A program made the position numbers and the translations under genes. Positions 57,448 through 64,000 of a DNA stretch of 64,000 nt are shown here, piece by piece. The notes under the pieces were generated by a model that did not search any database, had not been told where the DNA came from, and worked only from the letters and a program-made list of their open reading frames with translations. The stretch's first letter is position 1; each line of letters begins with the position of its first letter. This DNA is from Metabacillus sp. KUDC1714 (GTDB taxonomy: Bacteria; Bacillota; Bacilli; Bacillales; Bacillaceae): the NCBI RefSeq assembly GCF_014217835.1, contig NZ_CP055263.1, positions 4,591,501 through 4,655,500 on the forward strand. The letters are read 5' to 3'.

Positions 57448-57840
57448 AAATTAGCACGTCCTTTTTCTTCTAATATGTAAATGGTGTTATATGTAAAAAA
57501 TAAATCATTAACTTCTACTTATTATAATTTACAATAATTAGTGATTTATTTGAAAAATATTAAGATTCGATACTTCATTATATTAGAAAATCTTTTTGGT
57601 TGTCATAACCCGGTATTTTTATCATTATTGTCGAATCTTACTATAATAGAATAATTAATACTATGTGATTAAGTACTCCTAGGAAAAATCATATCATTAA
57701 AATGCATTTTTTGCTGAGTTTCATATTGTACCATATAATTTAAAACATGTCTTTTTGTTTGAGTTTTACATGTCATATATTCGAGAAGAAACTTACATTT
57801 GTTTAACTTGAAAAGATATTAGTTGGAACGAATAAAAAAA
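57448..57840. other. Gene-free stretch
   Basis: About 390 bp, very A+T-rich, between two minus-strand genes. No ORF or clear promoter was found. Confidence 0.45.
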
Positions 57841-57861
57841 GACCTACCAATTAGGTAAGTC
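57841..57861 (-). terminator. VOC gene terminator
   Basis: GACTTACC pairs with GGTAGGTC (one wobble, short loop), followed by seven T on the minus strand. Confidence 0.75.
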
Positions 57862-57909
57862 AAAACTTTGTTAGTATTATGAAATTACGAACCATTGTGT
57901 CAGTAGCTG

Positions 57910-58317
57910 TTAACAATTCATATGTGGTGAAGTTGGTTCTAATTGCATAAATTCAATTCGGTTTCCGTCTGGGTCTTTAATCCAACATTGATAATTATTG
58001 TCTTTCCCTTTCGTTGGTTCGACATCTAAGGTAAGCCCTTTCATCTTTAGGTGATTGGCTATTTCGTTAATATCGTTCACCTCTAAGCAAATATGATTAA
58101 AGCCATTTTGGTTTCTTTCCTCTTGCTGTTTAGATAATCCACCATAAAATAATTCGATAAATTGTCCAGGAGCCACTTTAATATATTCAATCCAAGGCTG
58201 ATTCTCATTGTCACGGATTTCGAATGCCCTTTCAAAACCTAAAATGTCACAGTAGAATTCAAGTGATTTATCCATGTTTTCTACAGTTAATGCTAAATGT
58301 CCAATCCCTTTAATCAA
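57910..58317 (-). CDS. VOC family (glyoxalase-like) protein
   Basis: 135 aa. Two beta-alpha-beta-beta-beta modules: HLALTVENMDKSLEFYCDIL (about 7-26) with a metal-type His at residue 7, GQFIELFYGG, FNHICLEVNDINEIANHL and a Glu in DPDGNRIEFMQLE. It has the layout of small metal-dependent VOC enzymes (glyoxalase I, dioxygenase or thiol transferase types); substrate unknown. It follows the aldo-keto reductase gene by 43 nt on the same strand, so a joint aldehyde detoxification role is possible. Confidence 0.85.
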   Translation of the reverse strand: MIKGIGHLALTVENMDKSLEFYCDILGFERAFEIRDNENQPWIEYIKVAPGQFIELFYGGLSKQQEERNQNGFNHICLEVNDINEIANHLKMKGLTLDVEPTKGKDNNYQCWIKDPDGNRIEFMQLEPTSPHMNC

Positions 58318-58360
58318 GTAGTATCACCCCTTACTTCATTTAGTTTTATCGTTTTGAGCT

Positions 58361-59305
58361 TTAAGATAAAATCGTTTCAATTCTATTTTGTATCTCAGAA
58401 GGAAGAATGACTTCAATTGCTTTGACATTTTGTTCTACTTGACTTGGTTTACTCGCTCCGATTAAAGCGCTTGATACGTTTGGTTGTCTTAAAATCCAAG
58501 CTAATGCTAGTTCTGGTAATGTAACATCGATCTCTTTTGCAACTGCTTCTAATTGCTCAACTTTATTAAAGACATCCTCATTTAGCATCCCTTTTATAAA
58601 ATTATTAATCGATTGATTTGATGCACGACTATTATCTGGGACCTGACCATTTTTGTATTTTCCAGTTAGAACGCCCTGGGCTAATGGAGAAAATACTACC
58701 TGTCCGATTCCATATTTTTCACTTACAGGAATCACTTCATTTTCAATATAGCGGTTAAACATGTTATAGATCGGCTGATTAACCACAATTCGATCTAACA
58801 GGAATTTATCAGCAGTTGCAACTGCTTCTTCAATTTGTGCTGCACTCCACTCACTTACGCCAGCATACAAAATTTTCCCTTGACGAATTAAATCATCAAT
58901 TGTTTTCAGTGTTTCTTCAACAGGTGTTTCGGGGTCATAACGATGGCAATAAAAAATGTCTACATAATCTAGGTTCATTCTTTTTAAACTCGCGTGCACT
59001 TGCTCCATCACATGTTTACGAGATAAACCACGATCATTCGGCCCGTCGCCCATAGGCCAAAAAGCTTTTGTCGTAATAACATAAGATTCTCGAGGGTATT
59101 CCTTTAATGCTCCAGCGAGTACACGCTCACCTTCACCTTGCTCGTAAACGTTTGCAGAATCAAAGAAATTAATCCCTAGCTCATATGCCTTATGTATTGT
59201 CTTTTCTGCCACATTATCTTCTACTGATTTTCCATAGGTTAACCAGCTTCCTAAACTAATCTCACTTACTTTTAATCCTGTTCTACCTAGATTTCTATAT
59301 TTCAT
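58361..59305 (-). CDS. Aldo/keto reductase
   Basis: 314 aa from ATG 59305, which follows GGGAGG; a longer in-frame start lies inside that site. It is a TIM-barrel NADPH enzyme with the catalytic set: Asp and Tyr in NFFDSANVYEQGEGE (about 48-62), Lys in VITTKAFWP and His in IFYCHRYDPETP (about 121). The cofactor site VFSPLAQGVLTGKY and SKPSQVEQNVKA are present. It resembles voltage-channel-beta-like (YhdN-type) reductases of carbonyl compounds. It is probably cotranscribed with the VOC gene. Confidence 0.92.
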   Translation of the reverse strand: MKYRNLGRTGLKVSEISLGSWLTYGKSVEDNVAEKTIHKAYELGINFFDSANVYEQGEGERVLAGALKEYPRESYVITTKAFWPMGDGPNDRGLSRKHVMEQVHASLKRMNLDYVDIFYCHRYDPETPVEETLKTIDDLIRQGKILYAGVSEWSAAQIEEAVATADKFLLDRIVVNQPIYNMFNRYIENEVIPVSEKYGIGQVVFSPLAQGVLTGKYKNGQVPDNSRASNQSINNFIKGMLNEDVFNKVEQLEAVAKEIDVTLPELALAWILRQPNVSSALIGASKPSQVEQNVKAIEVILPSEIQNRIETILS

Positions 59306-59480
59306 ATTAAAATAGCCTCCCAAATAGTTTTTTAGATTCTAGCTGTATTGTACTGGAAGTGATCAAGCATTTAAAGTACTGAAATTATTTAAAGATACTT
59401 ACATTAAGGTTACTTACTAACCTATTTTAAGTAGATGATAATAATAAATAAGTTATAGTTCCTCTCAGATTTAATTCCCG

Positions 59481-59505
59481 GTTTCATATAAATATTCAGG
59501 GGTAT
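59481..59505 (+). promoter_or_regulatory. Sigma-B-like promoter of the CBS gene
   Basis: GTTTCA (59481-59486) and GGGTAT (59500-59505) are 13 nt apart, close to the sigma-B consensus GTTTAA-N13-GGGTAT, about 40 nt before the start codon. Confidence 0.7.
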
Positions 59506-59546
59506 TGAACTAAAGAATACAACAAAAAACTGAAGGAGGAATGATC

Positions 59547-59972
59547 GTGAATATAACTGAAGTTATGACTATTAATGCCGAAAGTTGCACTCCTGAAAGT
59601 ACTTGTAAAGAAGTAGCTGTAAAAATGAAAGATCTTGATGTAGGAGTCATACCAATATGTGACAATCAAAAATTAGCAGGAATAATAACTGATCGTGATT
59701 TAGTTTTACAGGGATTGGCTAATAATCTATCAAGTGAATCTACCATTGCTGGATTGATGTCAAAAGATGTAGTGACTGGAACCAAAGATATGTCAATTAA
59801 GGAAGCAGCAAATGTTATGTCTCAGAAGAAAATTCGTCGATTACCTATTGTAGAAAAAGGTAATTTGGTTGGAATTGTCTCTCTTGGTGATTTAGCTATA
59901 AATAATCAATCTAACCAAAAAGCTGGAAATGTGCTTGAAGAAATTTCTATGCCAGCAGAACCTAAAAGATAA
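59547..59972 (+). CDS. CBS-domain protein
   Basis: 141 aa from GTG 59547, 7 nt after GGAGG (the ATG at 59541 is too close to it). Two CBS modules: residues about 5-60 (DVGVIPICDNQKLAGIITDR) and 75-130 (KIRRLPIVEKGNLVGIVSLG). Stand-alone CBS pairs bind adenine nucleotides and act as energy or stress sensors. The sigma-B-like promoter suggests it belongs to the general stress regulon, as do related Bacillus proteins. Confidence 0.9.
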   Translation: MNITEVMTINAESCTPESTCKEVAVKMKDLDVGVIPICDNQKLAGIITDRDLVLQGLANNLSSESTIAGLMSKDVVTGTKDMSIKEAANVMSQKKIRRLPIVEKGNLVGIVSLGDLAINNQSNQKAGNVLEEISMPAEPKR

Positions 59973-60124
59973 CTATCTAATCATTTAGTCTACTAATCAT
60001 ATGACATGAGATCTCATTAAGACAACAATTAGAGACTTAAACACTTTAATTCAATTAGTTTTTAAATTTCTCTAAACCAATCATATATGTTTTTGTAGTT
60101 ACAATAACAAAGGAGTGAAAAAGA

Positions 60125-60427
60125 ATGCCCTTATTAGAAATTAGCATTATTCCGATTGGAAAAGATTCTACTAGTTTTAGTTCAGATGTCACCAAAGTTG
60201 TTCGTAAAATAAAGGAAAAAGAATTAAAATATGAGTTGACCCCTACTTCAACAGTCGTGGAAGGAGATATTGATCAATTGTGGGAAATTGCCAAAGAAAT
60301 GCATGATGAAGCAATTTCTTCTACAGGGTCGGAAAGGATTGTTACCAATATTAGTATTGATCATCGAACAGATAAACAAATGGATATGGATCATCAAATA
60401 AACACCGTCCAAAACTCGTTAAAATAG
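60125..60427 (+). CDS. MTH1187-type thiamine-binding protein (UPF0045)
   Basis: 100 aa. It has the family pattern: LLEISIIPIGKDSTSFSSDV, then YELTPTSTVVEGDIDQLWEI (about 39-58) and ERIVTNISIDHRTDK. Members form ferredoxin-like tetramers, and relatives bind thiamine or hydroxymethylpyrimidine. Start ATG follows AAAGGAGTG. It lies 150 nt after the CBS gene and may be cotranscribed or separate; a long terminator follows. Confidence 0.85.
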   Translation: MPLLEISIIPIGKDSTSFSSDVTKVVRKIKEKELKYELTPTSTVVEGDIDQLWEIAKEMHDEAISSTGSERIVTNISIDHRTDKQMDMDHQINTVQNSLK

Positions 60428-60450
60428 TATTGTGGCCCAGAATTAATATT

Positions 60451-60520
60451 GCCTCGTGGTAATTTGATTGATCCTTTAGTTATTAAATTAAGGATGATCA
60501 TTTCACCATGAGGCTTTTAT
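60451..60520 (+). terminator. Long hairpin terminator
   Basis: An extended stem, GCCTCGTGGT with ACCATGAGGC plus inner ATCCTT / AAGGAT pairing, followed by TTTTATG. Confidence 0.75.
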
Positions 60521-60705
60521 GCTCAAACCACATATTTACCTTACAAACATCTCAAAACCAATATGTATTTTACCCCATTTAATACTCGCACATATTAAAA
60601 TTCAAATCACCTAAAATTGCACTTATTATGCGTTAATAGCCTATTTTCAAATAAATAATCACCTACCTATTACAAAAGTGAATATACTGTATGTGCCATT
60701 AGGAG

Positions 60706-61461
60706 GTGATTAACATAAACGGATTATTTAAAGATGATCCCTCATATCGGTACCAAATTCAACAATGGAAAAGAACAGCTTTAGAAAAATTCGAAGAGAA
60801 AATGAAAGATAAGGAACGACCATTTCCATGTATTCCAGCTACAATAGGATTCACTACAAACCAACTGCGCTATGGATTTGTAGGTGATCCAAGGGCTTCT
60901 TCAACAATCGATGAAGTTGTAGTGCTGTTAAGTGAATACACTCAACGATCAAAACAATTTGGCAAATTCACTTCACTTATTGTTTTCTATGAAACACCAC
61001 AAGATTTGATAGAAACATATTGTGTTGAAAAATATGAACAGCTATTCTGGGAACATTTAAGTGGCATAAGTCGAAAAGACAGTCAGGAATGGCCGAAACA
61101 TATTCCAGATGATCCGCATAATGCCATTTGGGAGTTTTGCTTTAATGGAGAGCAATATTTTATATATTGTGCCACCCCATCACATCGAAATAGACAAAGC
61201 AGATATTTTGACTATCTTCTGCTAGCGATTACTCCAAGATGGGTTCTGCAAGAATTTAATACGTCTAAAATCTATGCGGAAAATATAAAATCGCAAGTGC
61301 GAAAAAGGTTGAAAAATTATGATTCCATTGATATTCATCGTGATCTAAACAGCTATGGAGAGAATGATAATTACGAGTGGAGGCAATACTTTTTACGAGA
61401 TGATGAAACAACTTTATCAAAGTGTCCTTTTCAGCAGTTTTTAAGAAAGATCGTTGAATAG
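60706..61461 (+). CDS. YqcI/YcgG family protein
   Basis: About 248-251 aa. It shows the family pattern: YRYQIQQWKRTALEKFEEKM, PFPCIPATIGFTTNQLRYGF and WEFCFNGEQYFIYCATPSHR near residue 145. Function is unknown in most members; some relatives are heme-dependent. The start is unusual: the GTG at 60706 overlaps the AGGAGGTGA site itself, while the codon at proper spacing (8 nt) is ATA at 60715, giving (M)NGLFKDD. No ATG, GTG or TTG fits better. Confidence 0.82.
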   Translation: MININGLFKDDPSYRYQIQQWKRTALEKFEEKMKDKERPFPCIPATIGFTTNQLRYGFVGDPRASSTIDEVVVLLSEYTQRSKQFGKFTSLIVFYETPQDLIETYCVEKYEQLFWEHLSGISRKDSQEWPKHIPDDPHNAIWEFCFNGEQYFIYCATPSHRNRQSRYFDYLLLAITPRWVLQEFNTSKIYAENIKSQVRKRLKNYDSIDIHRDLNSYGENDNYEWRQYFLRDDETTLSKCPFQQFLRKIVE

Positions 61462-61480
61462 TAATCATAATTCTTATACA

Positions 61481-61511
61481 AAAGCGCAAGGACCAATGCT
61501 ACTTGCGCTTT
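61481..61511. terminator. Bidirectional terminator
   Basis: AAAGCGCAAG pairs perfectly with CTTGCGCTTT between convergent genes. Confidence 0.8.
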
Positions 61512-61558
61512 ATAAATAGTTCAATAACTAATAAGCTACTTAAATTAATGGAAATATA

Positions 61559-62425
61559 TTATTTACCTCTCTTAATCCAATGTTCAGGAATGGTTAACGC
61601 AGGTGGTAACTTCGTATTAATATCGCCCTTAGCCGAGTTCACTTGTGCTTGAGTGAAAAAAATACTTCCTGTTAGATTAGCCCCACTTAAATTAGCGTCT
61701 CTAAGGTCTGCTCCGATAAGGTCAGACACTCTCAAGTCAGCTTCCCTGAGGTCAGATGCTATAAGCAGAGCTCCTCTTAGGTCCTCGCCTCTAAGGTCAG
61801 CCCCTCTTAAATTTGCACCGATAAAGTCACTACCCCTTCTACTTTTGATCTGTTGCTTTTGATTTTTATTTTTCTTATGTGAAACTTTTGCACGAACTAG
61901 TTCACTAGTTTGCAGAAGTAAGTCATTAACTTTTTTTCTATGAGCTGGTACATTAAGGTCTATGATCAACTTTGGACTTAGACTAGTAAGGTTTTCCGTA
62001 TCCTCTAAGGCAATCTTCAATTCGTTATAAATGGGTTGAGCAGCTTCTAAACTCAGAGCTTCATTTAAATAACAAAGCATTTCATGAAGTTGTTGCATAA
62101 TAGGAAATACATCAAACATTTCCTTCGCTAACTCAGGGTTATCTCTCCAGTCATTTCCATCATAGGTGACTTGAGATACCTTTTGACCTGCTCCAAAGCA
62201 TTCGTATACAGCACAGCCACGAAACCCTTTTGTTCTGAGTTTTTTATGAATACCACAGCGATAATTTGACTGCAAGTTTTGACAAGGCGTACCTCCATCT
62301 TTATCAAATGCAAAATCAGCCGATTTTGCATAAGGTAAAGCGACACAGCACAATCCAAAGCAATTTTCACAATCAGCACTTAATGGATTATTTATGTATT
62401 CGTTATTCATTAATTGACTAGACAA
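61559..62425 (-). CDS. Cysteine-cluster protein with pentapeptide repeats
   Basis: 288 aa. The N-terminal 80 residues hold eight or more cysteines (DCENCFGLCCVALPYAKSAD, PCQNLQSNYRCGIH, GCAVYECFG), likely a zinc or iron-sulfur site. A helical middle follows. At about 200-262 are some twelve pentapeptide repeats (A-D/N-L-R-G type, for example GANLRGADLRGEDLRG) forming a short right-handed beta-helix. Pentapeptide proteins can mimic DNA and protect gyrase, but this fold is also used elsewhere, so no function is claimed. Start is TTG after GGAAG. Confidence 0.82.
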   Translation of the reverse strand: MSSQLMNNEYINNPLSADCENCFGLCCVALPYAKSADFAFDKDGGTPCQNLQSNYRCGIHKKLRTKGFRGCAVYECFGAGQKVSQVTYDGNDWRDNPELAKEMFDVFPIMQQLHEMLCYLNEALSLEAAQPIYNELKIALEDTENLTSLSPKLIIDLNVPAHRKKVNDLLLQTSELVRAKVSHKKNKNQKQQIKSRRGSDFIGANLRGADLRGEDLRGALLIASDLREADLRVSDLIGADLRDANLSGANLTGSIFFTQAQVNSAKGDINTKLPPALTIPEHWIKRGK

Positions 62426-62607
62426 TCCTTACACTTCCTTAATTGAGAAATACCTTTTATCGTTTTTCATAGGATTAAAGTATGATAACATTTCAAAATT
62501 AATCAACTGGTTGAGTTAGAATTCCACGTTTCGTTAGTTCTTACTAAGATGCTTTGATTGATTCTCATGTTTAAGAAGTTATATGAAAGGCAATGCTCTC
62601 AATTTTT

Positions 62608-62856
62608 TTAGAACAACTCTAATTGTTCTTGAACAGTTTTTGTCGAAAATTTTGACTTTTTCTTCGTATTTTCAATGGTTTCCACTGGTGCTTCAACAGA
62701 ACTCACGTTATTCTTTACGTGTGCAAGATAAACCTGTTCATCCTTACATATGGGACAACGGTAAACCGTATTGGGCAATCGAGACATAGCAAGTTCAATA
62801 CGCTCCTCTTTGGGCATACCTTGTTCCTTTGAGCATTTACCACATACTTTTTCCAT
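62608..62856 (-). CDS. Small zinc-ribbon protein
   Basis: 82 aa. It begins MEKVCGKCSKEQGM (CxxC) and has a second pair in VYRCPICKDEQVY (about residues 32-44), so it probably binds one zinc. The tail is Lys-rich and ends in TVQEQLELF. Such short ribbons may bind nucleic acid. Start ATG follows AGGTGA. Family not further identified. Confidence 0.65.
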   Translation of the reverse strand: MEKVCGKCSKEQGMPKEERIELAMSRLPNTVYRCPICKDEQVYLAHVKNNVSSVEAPVETIENTKKKSKFSTKTVQEQLELF

Positions 62857-62918
62857 GATTTTTTCACCTACTTGATATCATTATACCAAAATAAATCATA
62901 CTAAAACTCGCAAATAAT

Positions 62919-63851
62919 TTAGTAACCCTTATTCACATCTACCTTATTATGAAGCGGTTTATTCTCTTCAATATTCTTTAACGTTTCAATAAAACATTCT
63001 ACTCCCTCGTTTGGTGTTGTTACAGCTGATATATGAGGTGTAATCGTGACATGTTTATGATTCCAAAGTGGGTTATCTTCTGGTAACGGCTCATGGGCAA
63101 ATACATCAAGTACTGCAAATCTAACTTGGTGTTGATTTAATGCATTTAGTAATGCTTTTTCGTTAAGTGATGAACCTCTTCCAACATTAATAAAACCTGC
63201 ATTAGATAATTGCATAAAGATGGTTTCATCAAATAGTCCTTCAGTTTCTTCTGTTAACGGTAAAGTATTAATGATATAATTCATTTCGTTTAATCTAGAA
63301 ATAAGAGCATTGATAGACATAACCTCTTTAAAGTATGCCTTTTTCTTCCCGCTTAAAGAGACTCCATATACGTCTACACCTAATGAGGAGAAAATCATCG
63401 CCATTTTTTGCCCAATTTCCCCCGCTCCAAAAACCATAATTTTTTGTTCATTTAATAATTTTGGAGTAATAGGATGCCAGTTTCCTTGAAGCTTATACGC
63501 TTGGAATTGGTCATGAAACTGCAAATCTTTTAGGATGTAACTCAAGCAATATTCAGCAATTCTTTGTCCAAAGGAACAAATCGTTCTTGTTAATAGTACA
63601 TTTTCATTCCAGTTGTTTTTAAATAAAAAACGATCGACGCCAGCACCAAGAGAGTGTACCCATTTTACATGATGATAATCAAACGTAGATTTCGTATTAA
63701 AAGAAACAAAGGCATCAGCCCATATGAAATCATCATGATTTACTTCCTCTTCAAGTAAATACCTAAAATTCTTTTGTACTTTTTTGCTTTCAATTATTCT
63801 TTTGATCTCTTTGTGCATTGGGCTGACAATTAGTATATTTTTAATAATCAT
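62919..63851 (-). CDS. D-2-hydroxyacid dehydrogenase
   Basis: 310 aa from ATG 63851 after AGAGGTG; a GTG three codons upstream overlaps that site. The NAD-binding Rossmann motif is VFGAGEIGQKMAMIFSSLG (about 140-158), followed by INTLPLTEETEGLFDE, FINVGRGSSLNEKAL with the substrate Arg, VLDVFAHEPLPEDNPLW with the Glu and ITPHISAVT with the catalytic His. It reduces a 2-keto acid or oxidises a D-2-hydroxy acid; the substrate is not determined by sequence. Confidence 0.92.
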   Translation of the reverse strand: MIIKNILIVSPMHKEIKRIIESKKVQKNFRYLLEEEVNHDDFIWADAFVSFNTKSTFDYHHVKWVHSLGAGVDRFLFKNNWNENVLLTRTICSFGQRIAEYCLSYILKDLQFHDQFQAYKLQGNWHPITPKLLNEQKIMVFGAGEIGQKMAMIFSSLGVDVYGVSLSGKKKAYFKEVMSINALISRLNEMNYIINTLPLTEETEGLFDETIFMQLSNAGFINVGRGSSLNEKALLNALNQHQVRFAVLDVFAHEPLPEDNPLWNHKHVTITPHISAVTTPNEGVECFIETLKNIEENKPLHNKVDVNKGY

Positions 63852-63954
63852 TATTTGCACCTCTTATTTTTAAAAAGCTAATTTTATTTATCTCCTATTA
63901 AAATACCTTATTATGAAACAAAAGTCGCTTATCAATTTGGCGGGCCAATTACAA

Positions 63955-64000
63955 AGGGTAGCCCAATTAGTCAATTCGTTTGACATGTATGGACTACCCT
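63955..64000. terminator. Inverted repeat at the window edge
   Basis: AGGGTAG and CTACCCT frame the last 45 bases and may be the stem of a terminator for a gene beyond the window. It is incomplete here. Confidence 0.35.

Overview
The window is a low-GC Firmicute chromosome segment. Bacillaceae (Bacillus sensu lato) is the best fit: strong AGGAGG-type ribosome binding sites, T-box leaders, Bacillus-type families (OpuA, ThrZ, YfmQ, YkvR and YceB types), a sigma-B-like promoter and cre-like boxes. Species cannot be named from sequence alone. No rRNA, tRNA, CRISPR array or intact insertion sequence was seen.

Layout. 1-1.8 kb: 3' part of parC with its terminator. 1.9-6.5 kb: small membrane ORFs, a MEDS-domain protein, a DinB-like protein, an ABC exporter preceded by an 18-codon leader peptide and attenuator-like hairpin, and a GbsR-type regulator. 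6.5-11.3 kb: the opuA glycine betaine importer and a fetAB-type metal exporter. 11.4-20.6 kb: small accessory genes (phosphatase, CWC protein, Rrf2 regulator with its NAD(P)-binding partner, GNAT, membrane proteins, MerR regulator and an Old Yellow Enzyme gene that is frameshifted), with decayed genes between them. 21.1-24.2 kb: an M20 peptidase remnant and the kynU-kynB-kynA tryptophan catabolic operon. 24.7-33.6 kb: xerS with an apparent ATC start, an LLM oxidoreductase, a MocR-type regulator, prs and an esterase. 34.0-37.5 kb: a MoxR/DUF58/DUF4129 operon.

37.9-53.2 kb is the most distinctive region, a pectin utilisation locus entirely on the minus strand: solute-binding protein, two sugar permeases, AraC regulator, a rhamnogalacturonan-acetylesterase-like SGNH hydrolase, a 1749-residue secreted protein joining a pectin methylesterase (CE8) to a PL10 pectate lyase, and a PL1 pectate lyase. 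The logic is extracellular de-esterification and cleavage followed by oligosaccharide uptake; no import ATPase is present, so a shared ATPase elsewhere is implied. About 0.5 kb holding the promoter region and signal-peptide start of the big pectinase is duplicated in front of the esterase gene.

54-64 kb: a cold shock protein, thrZ with two tandem T-box leaders, a GIY-YIG protein, VOC and aldo-keto reductase genes, a CBS protein with a sigma-B-like promoter, a thiamine-binding family protein, a YqcI/YcgG protein, a cysteine-cluster pentapeptide protein, a small zinc-ribbon protein and a D-2-hydroxyacid dehydrogenase.
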